From positions 4,032,001 to 4,096,000 of the forward strand of contig NZ_CP096016.1 in NCBI RefSeq assembly GCF_023650515.1: a stretch of DNA of 64,000 nt, given 5' to 3'. The notes beneath the pieces are model-generated. The model did not search any database. It was not told where the DNA came from and saw only the letters and a program-made list of their open reading frames with translations. Within the stretch, counting starts at the first letter, position 1. Each line of letters starts with the position of its first letter. This document shows, in pieces, positions 45,991-55,200 of the stretch. The DNA comes from Alkalimarinus coralli. GTDB lineage: Bacteria > Pseudomonadota > Gammaproteobacteria > Pseudomonadales > Oleiphilaceae. The translations under genes and the position numbers were made by a program.

Positions 45991-47067
45991 CTAACGGCCG
46001 TCTACAAATGCGCCGGTGTAAGTTGTCATAGGGGTTGGAAGAGTGCCTGAGCCTTCTACATCAGGATCCACACCGGTTACATCGTAACCAGGATCCCGAT
46101 AGGTTGTTCTATCTTCAATGTTTTCACAGTGGTTATCGATAAGGTCTTGCGTGGTTGGGTCTTTTAATATTAATGATGGGTCGCCATTTGAGGGGTTACA
46201 GGTGACAGCATTAACGAAGTCAGAAATAAATATTTCAGCTGCACCGGTTTCATAGTTAATGGATATTTTAAAGCGGTTGATTTCAGTGTTGCCATCTACA
46301 GTAAAGTCGGTGGCGGAAACGTATGCTGCCCGGTCGATTCTTAATTGATAGTCTTTGGTGATTTTTAAGGATTCATTACTGTCACCCCAGGTTACTTCGG
46401 ATGCCAGAGGTGCGTTATTGCCTGAGGTTGAATAGGTGTCAGGGTTCAGGGCGGTTACGCTGGTTGCAAGTATTTCGTTGTTTTTTTCTTCCTTGCCGTC
46501 AACAATCGTAGTGACTTCCTTGAAGTATGCGATAGTTCTGGTTAGCTGTCTGCTTGATGATATAAAGCTCAAATCGAGGATATACGGTAGGAAATTACTG
46601 GTATCGTCCGGGTTACCTTCGTCACGTAAAATAGCTGACCTATTATTGTACGAGCAACTGACATTGTCGTTAATCGCGCCTTGAATTTGAACCCTGCCGC
46701 TTTGAATATTTCCTGCAGTATCCTCAGCTGAGGCGACTTGATCCATTGTATCAATGGGGTTATTGATCGAGGTTATTCCCGTCACAGGGCCATCATATAC
46801 AGCAAACTGCTTTATCTTCCCCTCCATCAGAGTCACCATGTCCGGAACGCCTGCGACGTTGTCGGTGGGTTGAATGCCCTGTAAATAGTCCCAGCTTGAG
46901 CTTCTACTTAAATTCTCTGTAACAACAAATGTTGGAACCGGATATTCAAAAGGTGAGGCCGCATTAAGGCATATCGGTTCGCCGTTGGAGCCGAGAGCCT
47001 CATTTTTATCGCATCCAGATAATGTTAACGACAGCGCAGAAATTGAGGCCAGTATAATATTTCTCAT
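45991..47067 (-). CDS. Hypothetical lipoprotein
   Basis: A 358-aa secreted protein of unknown function. It begins with a lipoprotein signal peptide (NIILASISALSLTLSGC, lipobox LSGC), so it is expected on a membrane facing the periplasm or outside. The mature part is Asn/Asp/Thr-rich with beta-strand patterns and three or four further Cys (VSCSYNN, VTCNPSNG, DNHCENIED), which could form disulfides. AAAGGA sits before the second ATG at 47067, preferred over ATG 47073. It is divergent from the large histidine kinase. Confidence 0.7.
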   Translation of the reverse strand: MRNIILASISALSLTLSGCDKNEALGSNGEPICLNAASPFEYPVPTFVVTENLSRSSSWDYLQGIQPTDNVAGVPDMVTLMEGKIKQFAVYDGPVTGITSINNPIDTMDQVASAEDTAGNIQSGRVQIQGAINDNVSCSYNNRSAILRDEGNPDDTSNFLPYILDLSFISSSRQLTRTIAYFKEVTTIVDGKEEKNNEILATSVTALNPDTYSTSGNNAPLASEVTWGDSNESLKITKDYQLRIDRAAYVSATDFTVDGNTEINRFKISINYETGAAEIFISDFVNAVTCNPSNGDPSLILKDPTTQDLIDNHCENIEDRTTYRDPGYDVTGVDPDVEGSGTLPTPMTTYTGAFVDGR

Positions 47068-47340
47068 GATCATCCTTTAAGTATAAATTGGGTGGCGACA
47101 GCATCAGGTGGTACCCATAATTAATGCGCTCATTTTCGCTATTAGACGCGGTTATTTCAATTGTCGTATTCGCTATCAGTGACGCAATGCCGGTTTAGTG
47201 GACAATTGGGCGGGTAAAATAACAAAAAACAGCATAAAAGTAGCAGATTGTCGAAGCAAAGTGGCGGGGATGGGTCTAGAGTTACAGTTGACTCCTCGTG
47301 TTGCAGGCATTGTTGTCTATAATCGGCCTACTAGCAGTGC

Positions 47341-50300
47341 ATGTTGTTGGCGACGATGGGTTATTTGATTGAGCAGGTTAAGAAACCAACCAAAGGGACA
47401 ATAGACCGAGTGCACCGTTTTCAAACATTGAGCTCGCCATCAACACGGCTTTGCCTGTGGTTGATCACTATTTTGTGCGGGTTAACGCCATCGTTATCTT
47501 CCGCAGACGAGCTGTATTCACGGCAAAAAGTGCTGGAGCTTAATGACCTGCAAGGCTCTTATGCGGTCAATGCTCTCGTACGCGTGTTGGAAGACCCGGA
47601 CAACACATTAACGCTTAACGATGTAAGGCTGCCAGAGAAGGATCAAGCGTTTAGTCGCGCAGAAGAAGGCCCTTTAAATTTAGGTTACAGCGAGTCTGCT
47701 TTCTGGATAAAACTGCCGATACGGTATGCGGGGAAAAAGGACTCCGCTGAGTGGTGGTTTCAGCTCGACTTACCGCTGCTGGATTACTCTGAACTACATC
47801 TGGTTGTAGATGACGACAACTCGCCAGACCGTATTATCAGTAAATCAATGAGTTATGACACGCCATTGAATGAGCGTGATGTAGACCATGTCACACAGGT
47901 CTACCGCTTTTCGCTCGAAAAAGGCGAAAAAGCGACGCTCTACCTGAAAATACATAATAACTTTTCTATCCATCTGCCTTTGGCTATCTACACACCAGAA
48001 GGCTTTGCCACTCATATTGCAATTGAAGAACTTTTCTATGGTGCTTTTATCGGTGCCATCTTAATCATGACGGCTTACAACATGTTTATGTTTATTTCGG
48101 TCAGAGAGAAAAGCTTCCTTTTTTATATTTTGTACATGATGGCGTATCTGGTTTTTCTGATGACAGAGCGTGTACACGGCTTATCAGCGTGGGGGGAGAT
48201 ACCCTCGATATTGCATAAACAGAACCTGTCTTATTACATTTGGGGCTCATGGTTTTTTGCCTTACTAATGGCCCGCTCTTTCCTTGACACTAAAGAGAAA
48301 GAGCCGGGGCTAGACTTCGTAGTGAAAGTGTTTATTTACATTGTCCTGGTCTCAATGGTTGTTACGGCTTATGCAGACCTTACTACCGGTATCCAATGGG
48401 CTGTTTTTGGCACTTTATTATATGCTGTTTTGATGGCGTGGATGGCCTATACCGTGATGATGCGCGGGAATGCTGCGGCGCGATTTTATTTTGTCGCCTG
48501 GATACTGAATTTTGGCGGAGTGGCCATCTATGCATTGACGGTGACCGGGTTTATTCCATTTAACTTCATTACGGGTAATTCTCCTCATATTGGTATTGTT
48601 TGCCAATTAGTATTAATTTCATTTGCACTGGGGGATCGCCTTAAGGTGGCCCAGCGACAAGCCGTGCAGGCGAACCAGCAAGCGCTGGACAATATGAAAC
48701 GGTACAGGTCATTGTTTGATAATGCAGTGGAAGGCATCTTTCAGATATCGCTAAACCGGCGTTTTATCGACGCTAACCCTGCCATGGCCAAAATGCTTGG
48801 GTATAGCTCGCCTAAAAAAATGATTAAAGACGTCCGGGATGCCATTAGTATTTGCTACCCGTTTGAAGATGATCTGGCCAAAGTGATTGAGGTTATCGAA
48901 GATGGGAATGAAGTCTATGAGATGGATGCCCGCTACATTGGCCGAAACGGCGATATTTGCTGGGCAACCTCAACGGTGAGAATTATCTATGATAAGAAAA
49001 ATAACCCTTTGCACCTGGAAGGCACGTTTGTTGACATTACTGAGCGAATTGAGCGTGAACGGGTCGAAAGGGAGAGCGAACAGGCACGGCTGGAGACAGA
49101 AGTAGCTGAAGCATCAGCCGCTGCTAAAAGCCAGTTTCTGGCGAATATGAGCCATGAAATAAGAACACCATTAACTGCGATAATTGGATACGGAGAGTCG
49201 CTGCTGGACGACAGTTTATCGGATGAAGAGAAACATGAGTCATCTGAAGTGGTTGTGCGTAGTGGCAAACACCTGTTGCAGCTGATTAATGACATTCTCG
49301 ACCACTCAAAAATTGATGCCGATAAGCTCGATACCGAGATCATGACGGTTAATCTACTGACACTGCTCAACGAGATTAAAACCTACTTTGATGCCAAAGC
49401 TGCCGAGAAGAATATCGACTTTAACCTCCAATATCGCTTTCCTCTACCGTCTGAAATCCAGACAGACCCTACGCGTCTAAAACAGATATTGATCAACCTT
49501 TGCTCTAATGCGCTTAAATTTACTGAAGCGGGCAGTATTTCATTAATGGTTAGCTGCGATCCCTTATCACGAAAGCTAACAATAAAGGTCTCGGATACCG
49601 GTGTCGGTGTAAAACCTGAGCAACTGGACAAACTGTTTGATCCGTTTGCTCAAGCGGCACCCTCGATCGCCCGGCAATATGGGGGCACGGGCCTTGGCCT
49701 GAGTATTTCCCGGCGGTTGGCCGAAATGCTGGGGGGCTCGATTACGGCTACCAGTGTATATGGAGAGGGTAGTGAGTTCGAGGTTACCATTTCAACCGGG
49801 CCGCTGGATGATACCCGCTTTGTTCGTGACCGCAGTGAGCTGCATAGCCAGCGCTCCAAACTTCAGGTAATTACCGCTCCGAGGCTACAGGGGCGGATCA
49901 TGTATGCAGAAGATAATGAAGTCAACCGGCGCCTAATTAAGCAATTGGTCAGCAGAACAGGCGCTTCGCTAACGCTGGTGACGAATGGAGCCGAAGCGCT
50001 TGAAGCGGGTACTCGAAATGGTCAGAACTTTGACCTGATCCTGATGGATATTCAAATGCCGGTAATGGATGGTCGCGATGCCACTTTGGCGCTAAGGGAA
50101 GCCGGAGTGAATACGCCGATTGTTGCGTTAACCGCGAATGTGATGGCTCAGGATATTGCAGAATATAAAGAAGCGGGCTGCAATGAAGTAATGGCTAAAC
50201 CGGTTGAAAAAAGCCCTTTTTATCAAATGTTGAGCCGCTATCTTGAGCATGATGGCGAAGCAGAACCACTGCATATCCCGCAAAAAGACGAAGCTACAGA

Positions 50301-51006
50301 GATGCCCGCTTTATCTGGTCGGGTTTTGTTAGCAGAAGATAACGCGGATAACCGCCTGTTGATGACGCGTTATTTATCAAAGCTGGGTATTGCTACGATC
50401 ACCGCAGAAAATGGTCGGGAGGCAGTCAGCACGGCAATGCGGGAGACGGTAGACTTGGTGTTGATGGATCAGCACATGCCTGAAATGAACGGGCCAGAGG
50501 CTGTTTTGCTACTGCGCCAAACAGGGTTTAACCGCCCTATTCTGGCTTTTACTGCCAGTGACGAATCTGAAGAGTTGTCGAAGATGTCGGATGCGGGTTG
50601 TAACGGTGTTGTGGAAAAGCCCGTCAAATTAACTCAACTCTATCAGGTGCTCAGTGATTACCTCCCCAAAGGTGGTGCCGGAAATGCGGGTGAACAGAGA
50701 GAGAACCCATGGCTTGACCCGGATTTGTTGCCTATTGTGCAGCAGTTTGTGAAAGGAGTGCCGGAGCGAATTGAAGCAATGAAGCATGCGTTTAAGGATA
50801 GCAACTGGAAGGCCTTGTGTGATCAGGCTCATCAAGTAAAGGGCACTGCGGGTGCGCTGGGCTTTCCGGCTGTAACGGAAAAGGCCAGGCAACTTGAAGC
50901 TGCGCTGAAACAAGATCAGAAAGATAATATTCAGGGGTTATTTAATACCCTGGTTGAAACAACAGAGCAGGCCGTCATTGAGTTCAAACAAGCAGGGTTG
51001 GGTTAA
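47341..51006 (+). CDS. Hybrid sensor histidine kinase (7TMR-DISM, PAS, HisKA, HATPase, two REC, HPT)
   Basis: A 1221-aa inner-membrane phosphorelay sensor. Order: membrane signal segment (about 36-54), periplasmic 7TMR-DISMED2 domain (62-205), seven helices (about 228-435), PAS/PAC (455-575, ending GTFVDITERIERER), HisKA with phospho-acceptor His in FLANMSHEIRTPLTA near 604, HATPase (DTGVGVKPEQ, GGTGLGLSIS), two receivers (LILMDIQMPVMDG and LVLMDQHMPEMNG) and a C-terminal HPT domain with His in AHQVKGTAGALG. The DISM ectodomain is thought to sense carbohydrates or related ligands. ATG 47341 and ATG 47356 are both possible starts; neither has a strong ribosome site. A stand-alone receiver gene follows one gene later. 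Confidence 0.92.
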   Translation: MLLATMGYLIEQVKKPTKGTIDRVHRFQTLSSPSTRLCLWLITILCGLTPSLSSADELYSRQKVLELNDLQGSYAVNALVRVLEDPDNTLTLNDVRLPEKDQAFSRAEEGPLNLGYSESAFWIKLPIRYAGKKDSAEWWFQLDLPLLDYSELHLVVDDDNSPDRIISKSMSYDTPLNERDVDHVTQVYRFSLEKGEKATLYLKIHNNFSIHLPLAIYTPEGFATHIAIEELFYGAFIGAILIMTAYNMFMFISVREKSFLFYILYMMAYLVFLMTERVHGLSAWGEIPSILHKQNLSYYIWGSWFFALLMARSFLDTKEKEPGLDFVVKVFIYIVLVSMVVTAYADLTTGIQWAVFGTLLYAVLMAWMAYTVMMRGNAAARFYFVAWILNFGGVAIYALTVTGFIPFNFITGNSPHIGIVCQLVLISFALGDRLKVAQRQAVQANQQALDNMKRYRSLFDNAVEGIFQISLNRRFIDANPAMAKMLGYSSPKKMIKDVRDAISICYPFEDDLAKVIEVIEDGNEVYEMDARYIGRNGDICWATSTVRIIYDKKNNPLHLEGTFVDITERIERERVERESEQARLETEVAEASAAAKSQFLANMSHEIRTPLTAIIGYGESLLDDSLSDEEKHESSEVVVRSGKHLLQLINDILDHSKIDADKLDTEIMTVNLLTLLNEIKTYFDAKAAEKNIDFNLQYRFPLPSEIQTDPTRLKQILINLCSNALKFTEAGSISLMVSCDPLSRKLTIKVSDTGVGVKPEQLDKLFDPFAQAAPSIARQYGGTGLGLSISRRLAEMLGGSITATSVYGEGSEFEVTISTGPLDDTRFVRDRSELHSQRSKLQVITAPRLQGRIMYAEDNEVNRRLIKQLVSRTGASLTLVTNGAEALEAGTRNGQNFDLILMDIQMPVMDGRDATLALREAGVNTPIVALTANVMAQDIAEYKEAGCNEVMAKPVEKSPFYQMLSRYLEHDGEAEPLHIPQKDEATEMPALSGRVLLAEDNADNRLLMTRYLSKLGIATITAENGREAVSTAMRETVDLVLMDQHMPEMNGPEAVLLLRQTGFNRPILAFTASDESEELSKMSDAGCNGVVEKPVKLTQLYQVLSDYLPKGGAGNAGEQRENPWLDPDLLPIVQQFVKGVPERIEAMKHAFKDSNWKALCDQAHQVKGTAGALGFPAVTEKARQLEAALKQDQKDNIQGLFNTLVETTEQAVIEFKQAGLG

Positions 51007-51102
51007 GGCAATGATTTTATTAACAACTCAAATTCATAGTCTATGCTAAAGAATAGGGTTGTGCGTAACAAACGTCGTAAGTAACAAACAGAGTAGCCAT
51101 CA

Positions 51103-51669
51103 ATGAAAAGGTATGACCTACAGGATACAAACACCGAAAAGTACTTTGTAAATACAATGTATGGAACCTATGCAGACATTTTGTTTATATTGTTCCCTTT
51201 TCTGGTTATTGCTATGCAGCGAATCTGGAATGAAGAGGGCATTGAAATACTTAAACAGCCAGACCTGTCGGTTGCAGCGGCAATACTGGCAGGGATGGGG
51301 GTCGGCAAGTTTGTGCTTGGACTTATTGGTAACCGGGATTTAGGCCGTTACAAAGAACGTATTGTGTTCTTTATCGCAGTGACCCTGTTTTTTGTGTTGG
51401 GACCTTCGCTCATTCTTATTATTAAGATTGTCAACGAAAGTGATGTGCCCAAGTTTGTTATTTTTGCTCAGCCTATCTTGTTAGTTGTCTCGATTGCTCT
51501 GTATTCGACATCCGTTAGTATTGGCAACATAATGACCAAACATAATGGTGACGATGATACTGACGACGGTGATGGGGAAGAGCTGAAAGAGGGTGAAGCG
51601 CCTGTACCTTTAAATATACAGTCGAAAGTCGAGCAGGAAGCCCAAAAAGAAGAAGACCTGCGAATCTGA
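51103..51669 (+). CDS. Four-helix membrane protein, unknown function
   Basis: A 188-aa inner-membrane protein I do not recognise. Four hydrophobic stretches are seen (ADILFILFPFLVIAM, AAAILAGMGVGKFVLGLIG, IVFFIAVTLFFVLGPSLILII, FVIFAQPILLVVSIALYS). The C-terminal 40 residues are very acidic and probably disordered (GDDDTDDGDGEELKEGE). It lies between the hybrid kinase and a receiver protein, all on the plus strand, and may belong to the same signalling unit. Confidence 0.65.
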   Translation: MKRYDLQDTNTEKYFVNTMYGTYADILFILFPFLVIAMQRIWNEEGIEILKQPDLSVAAAILAGMGVGKFVLGLIGNRDLGRYKERIVFFIAVTLFFVLGPSLILIIKIVNESDVPKFVIFAQPILLVVSIALYSTSVSIGNIMTKHNGDDDTDDGDGEELKEGEAPVPLNIQSKVEQEAQKEEDLRI

Positions 51670-51719
51670 ATTAACATAAGTTTTTAGTCAAACAATTATA
51701 AATCTAAGAGGTAAACGTC

Positions 51720-52133
51720 ATGCGCAAAATTAGTGTGCTCATGGTAGAAGACGAACCTGAAATGCGGGATCTCCTTCGGAATACACTGCAAAAGGTAGGG
51801 ATAGACACCATAGGCGATGCCGAAGATGGAAAGACCGCTCTGGAGGCCGTTGTAGAGTCAGGCTATGACATTGTCATGTTGGATATTGGCCTTCCCGACA
51901 TGGATGGGTTGTCTGTACTGCAGGCAATGAAACGGCTTAACAAGAACGCATTTGTTGTGCTGGTGACAGCGGATGACTCAATTGAAAGTATACAAACGGC
52001 GATTAGCTCAGGTGCCAACGGCTACGTGGTAAAACCCTACTCTTATGAGAAAATTCTTGATGTGATCAATAACTATATGATGACAAACAACATCGGTGAT
52101 GACGTTATTAGAGACATTAACAACCCAATGTAG
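51720..52133 (+). CDS. Single-domain response regulator (CheY-like)
   Basis: A 137-aa stand-alone receiver domain. The acidic pair is in VEDEPEM (residues 9-11), the phospho-acceptor Asp in DIVMLDIGLPDMDG near residue 55, the Thr in LVTADDS and the Lys in GYVVKPYSYEKI. No output domain follows. AGAGG lies upstream of the ATG. It probably takes phosphate from, or competes with, the HPT-bearing hybrid kinase two genes upstream. Confidence 0.92.
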   Translation: MRKISVLMVEDEPEMRDLLRNTLQKVGIDTIGDAEDGKTALEAVVESGYDIVMLDIGLPDMDGLSVLQAMKRLNKNAFVVLVTADDSIESIQTAISSGANGYVVKPYSYEKILDVINNYMMTNNIGDDVIRDINNPM

Positions 52134-52170
52134 CAGGGTTCTGGTTTGGCACAAAAACTCCACGTATAAA

Positions 52171-52198
52171 GGGTATAGCAATATACCCCTATTTCTTT
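52171..52198 (+). terminator. Rho-independent terminator after the receiver gene
   Basis: GGGTATA, loop GCAA, TATACCC (52171-52188) followed by CTATTTCTTT. The GCAA tetraloop makes the hairpin stable. It separates the signalling genes from the effector gene. Confidence 0.7.
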
Positions 52199-52224
52199 GA
52201 GGCTTGAGTAATATCCCGTATAAT
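52197..52224 (+). promoter_or_regulatory. Sigma-70-type promoter for the VasX-like effector gene
   Basis: TTGAGG at 52197-52202 and a perfect TATAAT at 52219-52224 are 16 bases apart. The transcript would start about 70 bases before the effector ATG at 52300, which has AGGAAGG upstream. This implies the effector is expressed independently of the signalling genes. Confidence 0.55.
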
Positions 52225-52299
52225 GCGCTGAAAAATAGCGATTAACACCCTAGTAAACAGGCACGGATTGCCTGCCCGACAACGACCAGGAAGGTTAAA

Positions 52300-55200
52300 A
52301 TGTCAGAATCGATACCCGTCCCGCACGTTAAAAAAATAGCGGCTCATGTAAATCTTAATGTGATGAATACACTGGTGCTGGAACAGCCGGTGCGTTATCA
52401 CGCCATCTACCCTATTGGTTACGCGCTTAAATCTGCCCAATGTGCCGATCCGGCACTGGAACTCAAAGCACTACCCAGTCAGCAGTCAGCGATACAGCAA
52501 TATACCCGCTCGATATCTGACCGAACCCTGGTTAATGCCCCATTACTGCCAGGCTGGTTATATGTATTTCGAGAAGGGGTGCTATGGAAGGAGTTTCAGG
52601 TACGCGCTGACAGCGAAACAGAAAACACTCAAACTTCACTTTATGAAGTTGACCTTGAATATGAACAAACCAAAGATCAACGTGATGCAGGTGGTGAAGC
52701 CTGCCACTACTTTTTGTTACCCGAAAATGCCGAGTGTGAAATAGCCGTAAGCAACATACAATGGCCTTGGGTGCTAATTAACCAGTTTGGAGGCCTGCGC
52801 AATACGCCTCATCCACAAGAGGTCGACTGGCCCTATTTGTTACCCAAACACCAGCTGTGCCGAGTAGACGATGACACGCGCCTTTATCAATGGACAGCGA
52901 CAAAAGCAGCGTCCAGGCGAAAAGCACGTTTTCAGTCAGTATCTGCCAATAATACGTCGCCCCACCAGAGCGATGAGGGTATTAGTCAGGCCCAATTAAA
53001 GGCAGGTTTTGTTCCCAATATACTCAATGTTCACGCGTTCTCGGCAGTTGAGCCACTCACCCCAGCGATTTCGCCTTCGGTTTCTCAAGCGTGTGTTATC
53101 AATGTGTTAGACGCAGAGGGATTCTCGCGCGTGCTCAGCTACCGATATCATTGTGCGTGGGCATTATTGGATGATGCGCAGAAACTCATTGCGACGCCCT
53201 ATGAAGAGAGTGACGAATTATACAAAGAGTTCCCTTACTCGTCCTACTATGAGTCAGCACTGCTGGCTCACCAGCTCTATTTTTCAGAAGAAATGGGAGA
53301 TGCCGAAACGCTTTGGCAGCGAGATAATCTCCAATTGAAAAACCGAAATAAATTGAAGTTGAATGATATTCAACGGGCGCTCGGGGTTGATCTTCGGCGA
53401 ACCATCCGCGAGCTAATAACACAGACAGGTAATGATCTGGCAGATTTCTTACAGGGCCGCTACAGCACGCACGGGCAAGACTGGCTGGAAAACCTCGTAG
53501 CCCAACTGGAAGATAGCTGGGCCTACAGTGAAATGCCCAGCAACGAACAGGAAGATGAGAATAAACGACTCCCCTACAGGCATACTCGCTGGGAAACCTT
53601 ATCAAACCTGTTGCTGAAACTTGCAGATCATCCTGCGTCTACCTGCCAGTATATTGATGGTACACCGGCTATACGCAAAGAGGTGTCCGAAGGTAAAACT
53701 AAAGACCCCGGCTTTCAGGTGGTTAATGCAATTATAGAAGGGCGGCACCCATTGTCGGCCCTTACACTAAACCAGCCTCAAGATATCGTATTTACCTATC
53801 AACGGATATTGCAACAGCTTGATGAAGAATACGATGACGCAAAAGAAGATGACCCAAAACTATTAAGTGAGCAGCTTCGTCAGTTACACAGGTTGACCGC
53901 TAAAGGTGTGCGCAAAGAAGACAACCTGCTTGAGCCAGCCATTCTGAACGTGAGCTTAGCCACTGTTCAGTGGGTGTTTGCGGTGGCGGGGCAATTGTTC
54001 GTAGGCTCAAACACTCTGAGTGTAGAGAATTTAGGTAACGCAAATTCTAACGGGACCATTGACGCTATCAGAAAGCTACTTAATTGGGTGACCGATGCCC
54101 ATCTTAACTACGTGACATTTGATGAATTTATTGAGACTCAAAATAATCAACCTGATGGGCATGTCAAAAAACAAAAGATAATCGCTCATATTCTTAGCGA
54201 TATGGAAAAATTCAAAACCGAAGTCTCAGAAACCGATACCCCAATATCACCAGAGCGGTATGCCAGGAATATTCAGCAAGACGCAGATGAGAAAACCCAA
54301 CACTTAACGAATAAAAACCAGCAATACAGAAACGGATACAAACGGCTTATAGGCCCCGATGCTATCGATGAACGCATTACTCAGCTCAATGCACACGTGA
54401 ATCGAGATAGAAAAATTATCACAGACCGCAACAAAATGATTAGACAGCTGATGGGTCAACAGGAAAAATATTGCAGAAGCCAAATAAAAAATTGCCAGGT
54501 GCCGCCTGATATAGATCGTCATACAGTGATAGTGAAGCTGGAACGAGAGATTAAACACCACGCCAAAGCCCGAACAGCAGCCGTTGAACGCAGATCACAC
54601 GCCAAACTTCAAATTGCAGATTTTAAAGAACTAAAAGTTTCGTTGGAAAAATCTAGAAAACAGAAGAAAAGTGCCCAGCAAGATAGCCGTGAACTACTAA
54701 AAGAGGTTGATTCCAGCCACCCTCTGCACGACCTAAAGGCAACAGACAATAAATACTTCCGCGATGTAAAGCGTGTAGAGAATGAGGCTGCACTCGAGAT
54801 AAAGCGCTATCAGCAACAGTATCAGTCTAACCAAGACTATAAACGCCAGCGTCAGCAACAAGGCATTGAGGTAATAGAAACCAATACGCCAGAAGGGCGC
54901 CAGCTCAAAGCGTTCCTGGCTCAACAGAGAGAGAAGCTTGCTGGAAAATTAGATCAACCCATAACCAGAATATATACCACCGAAGCCAACTTCGATGAAA
55001 TGCGCATTGAACACGGCCATAAGCCAAATACCATCGTATTTACACCCGCGCAAAGTACGTCAATGAATGCAGTCCAACAAGGTAGTTATATTACGGTCGG
55101 CGCTGGAGGCGAGCACATTTATCGCGGCAGTGAAGCACAGACGGTTAAATCACGCCAACAAGGGACGGTCACGGTCGCCAGCATGATGGTGGGGCTGGAT

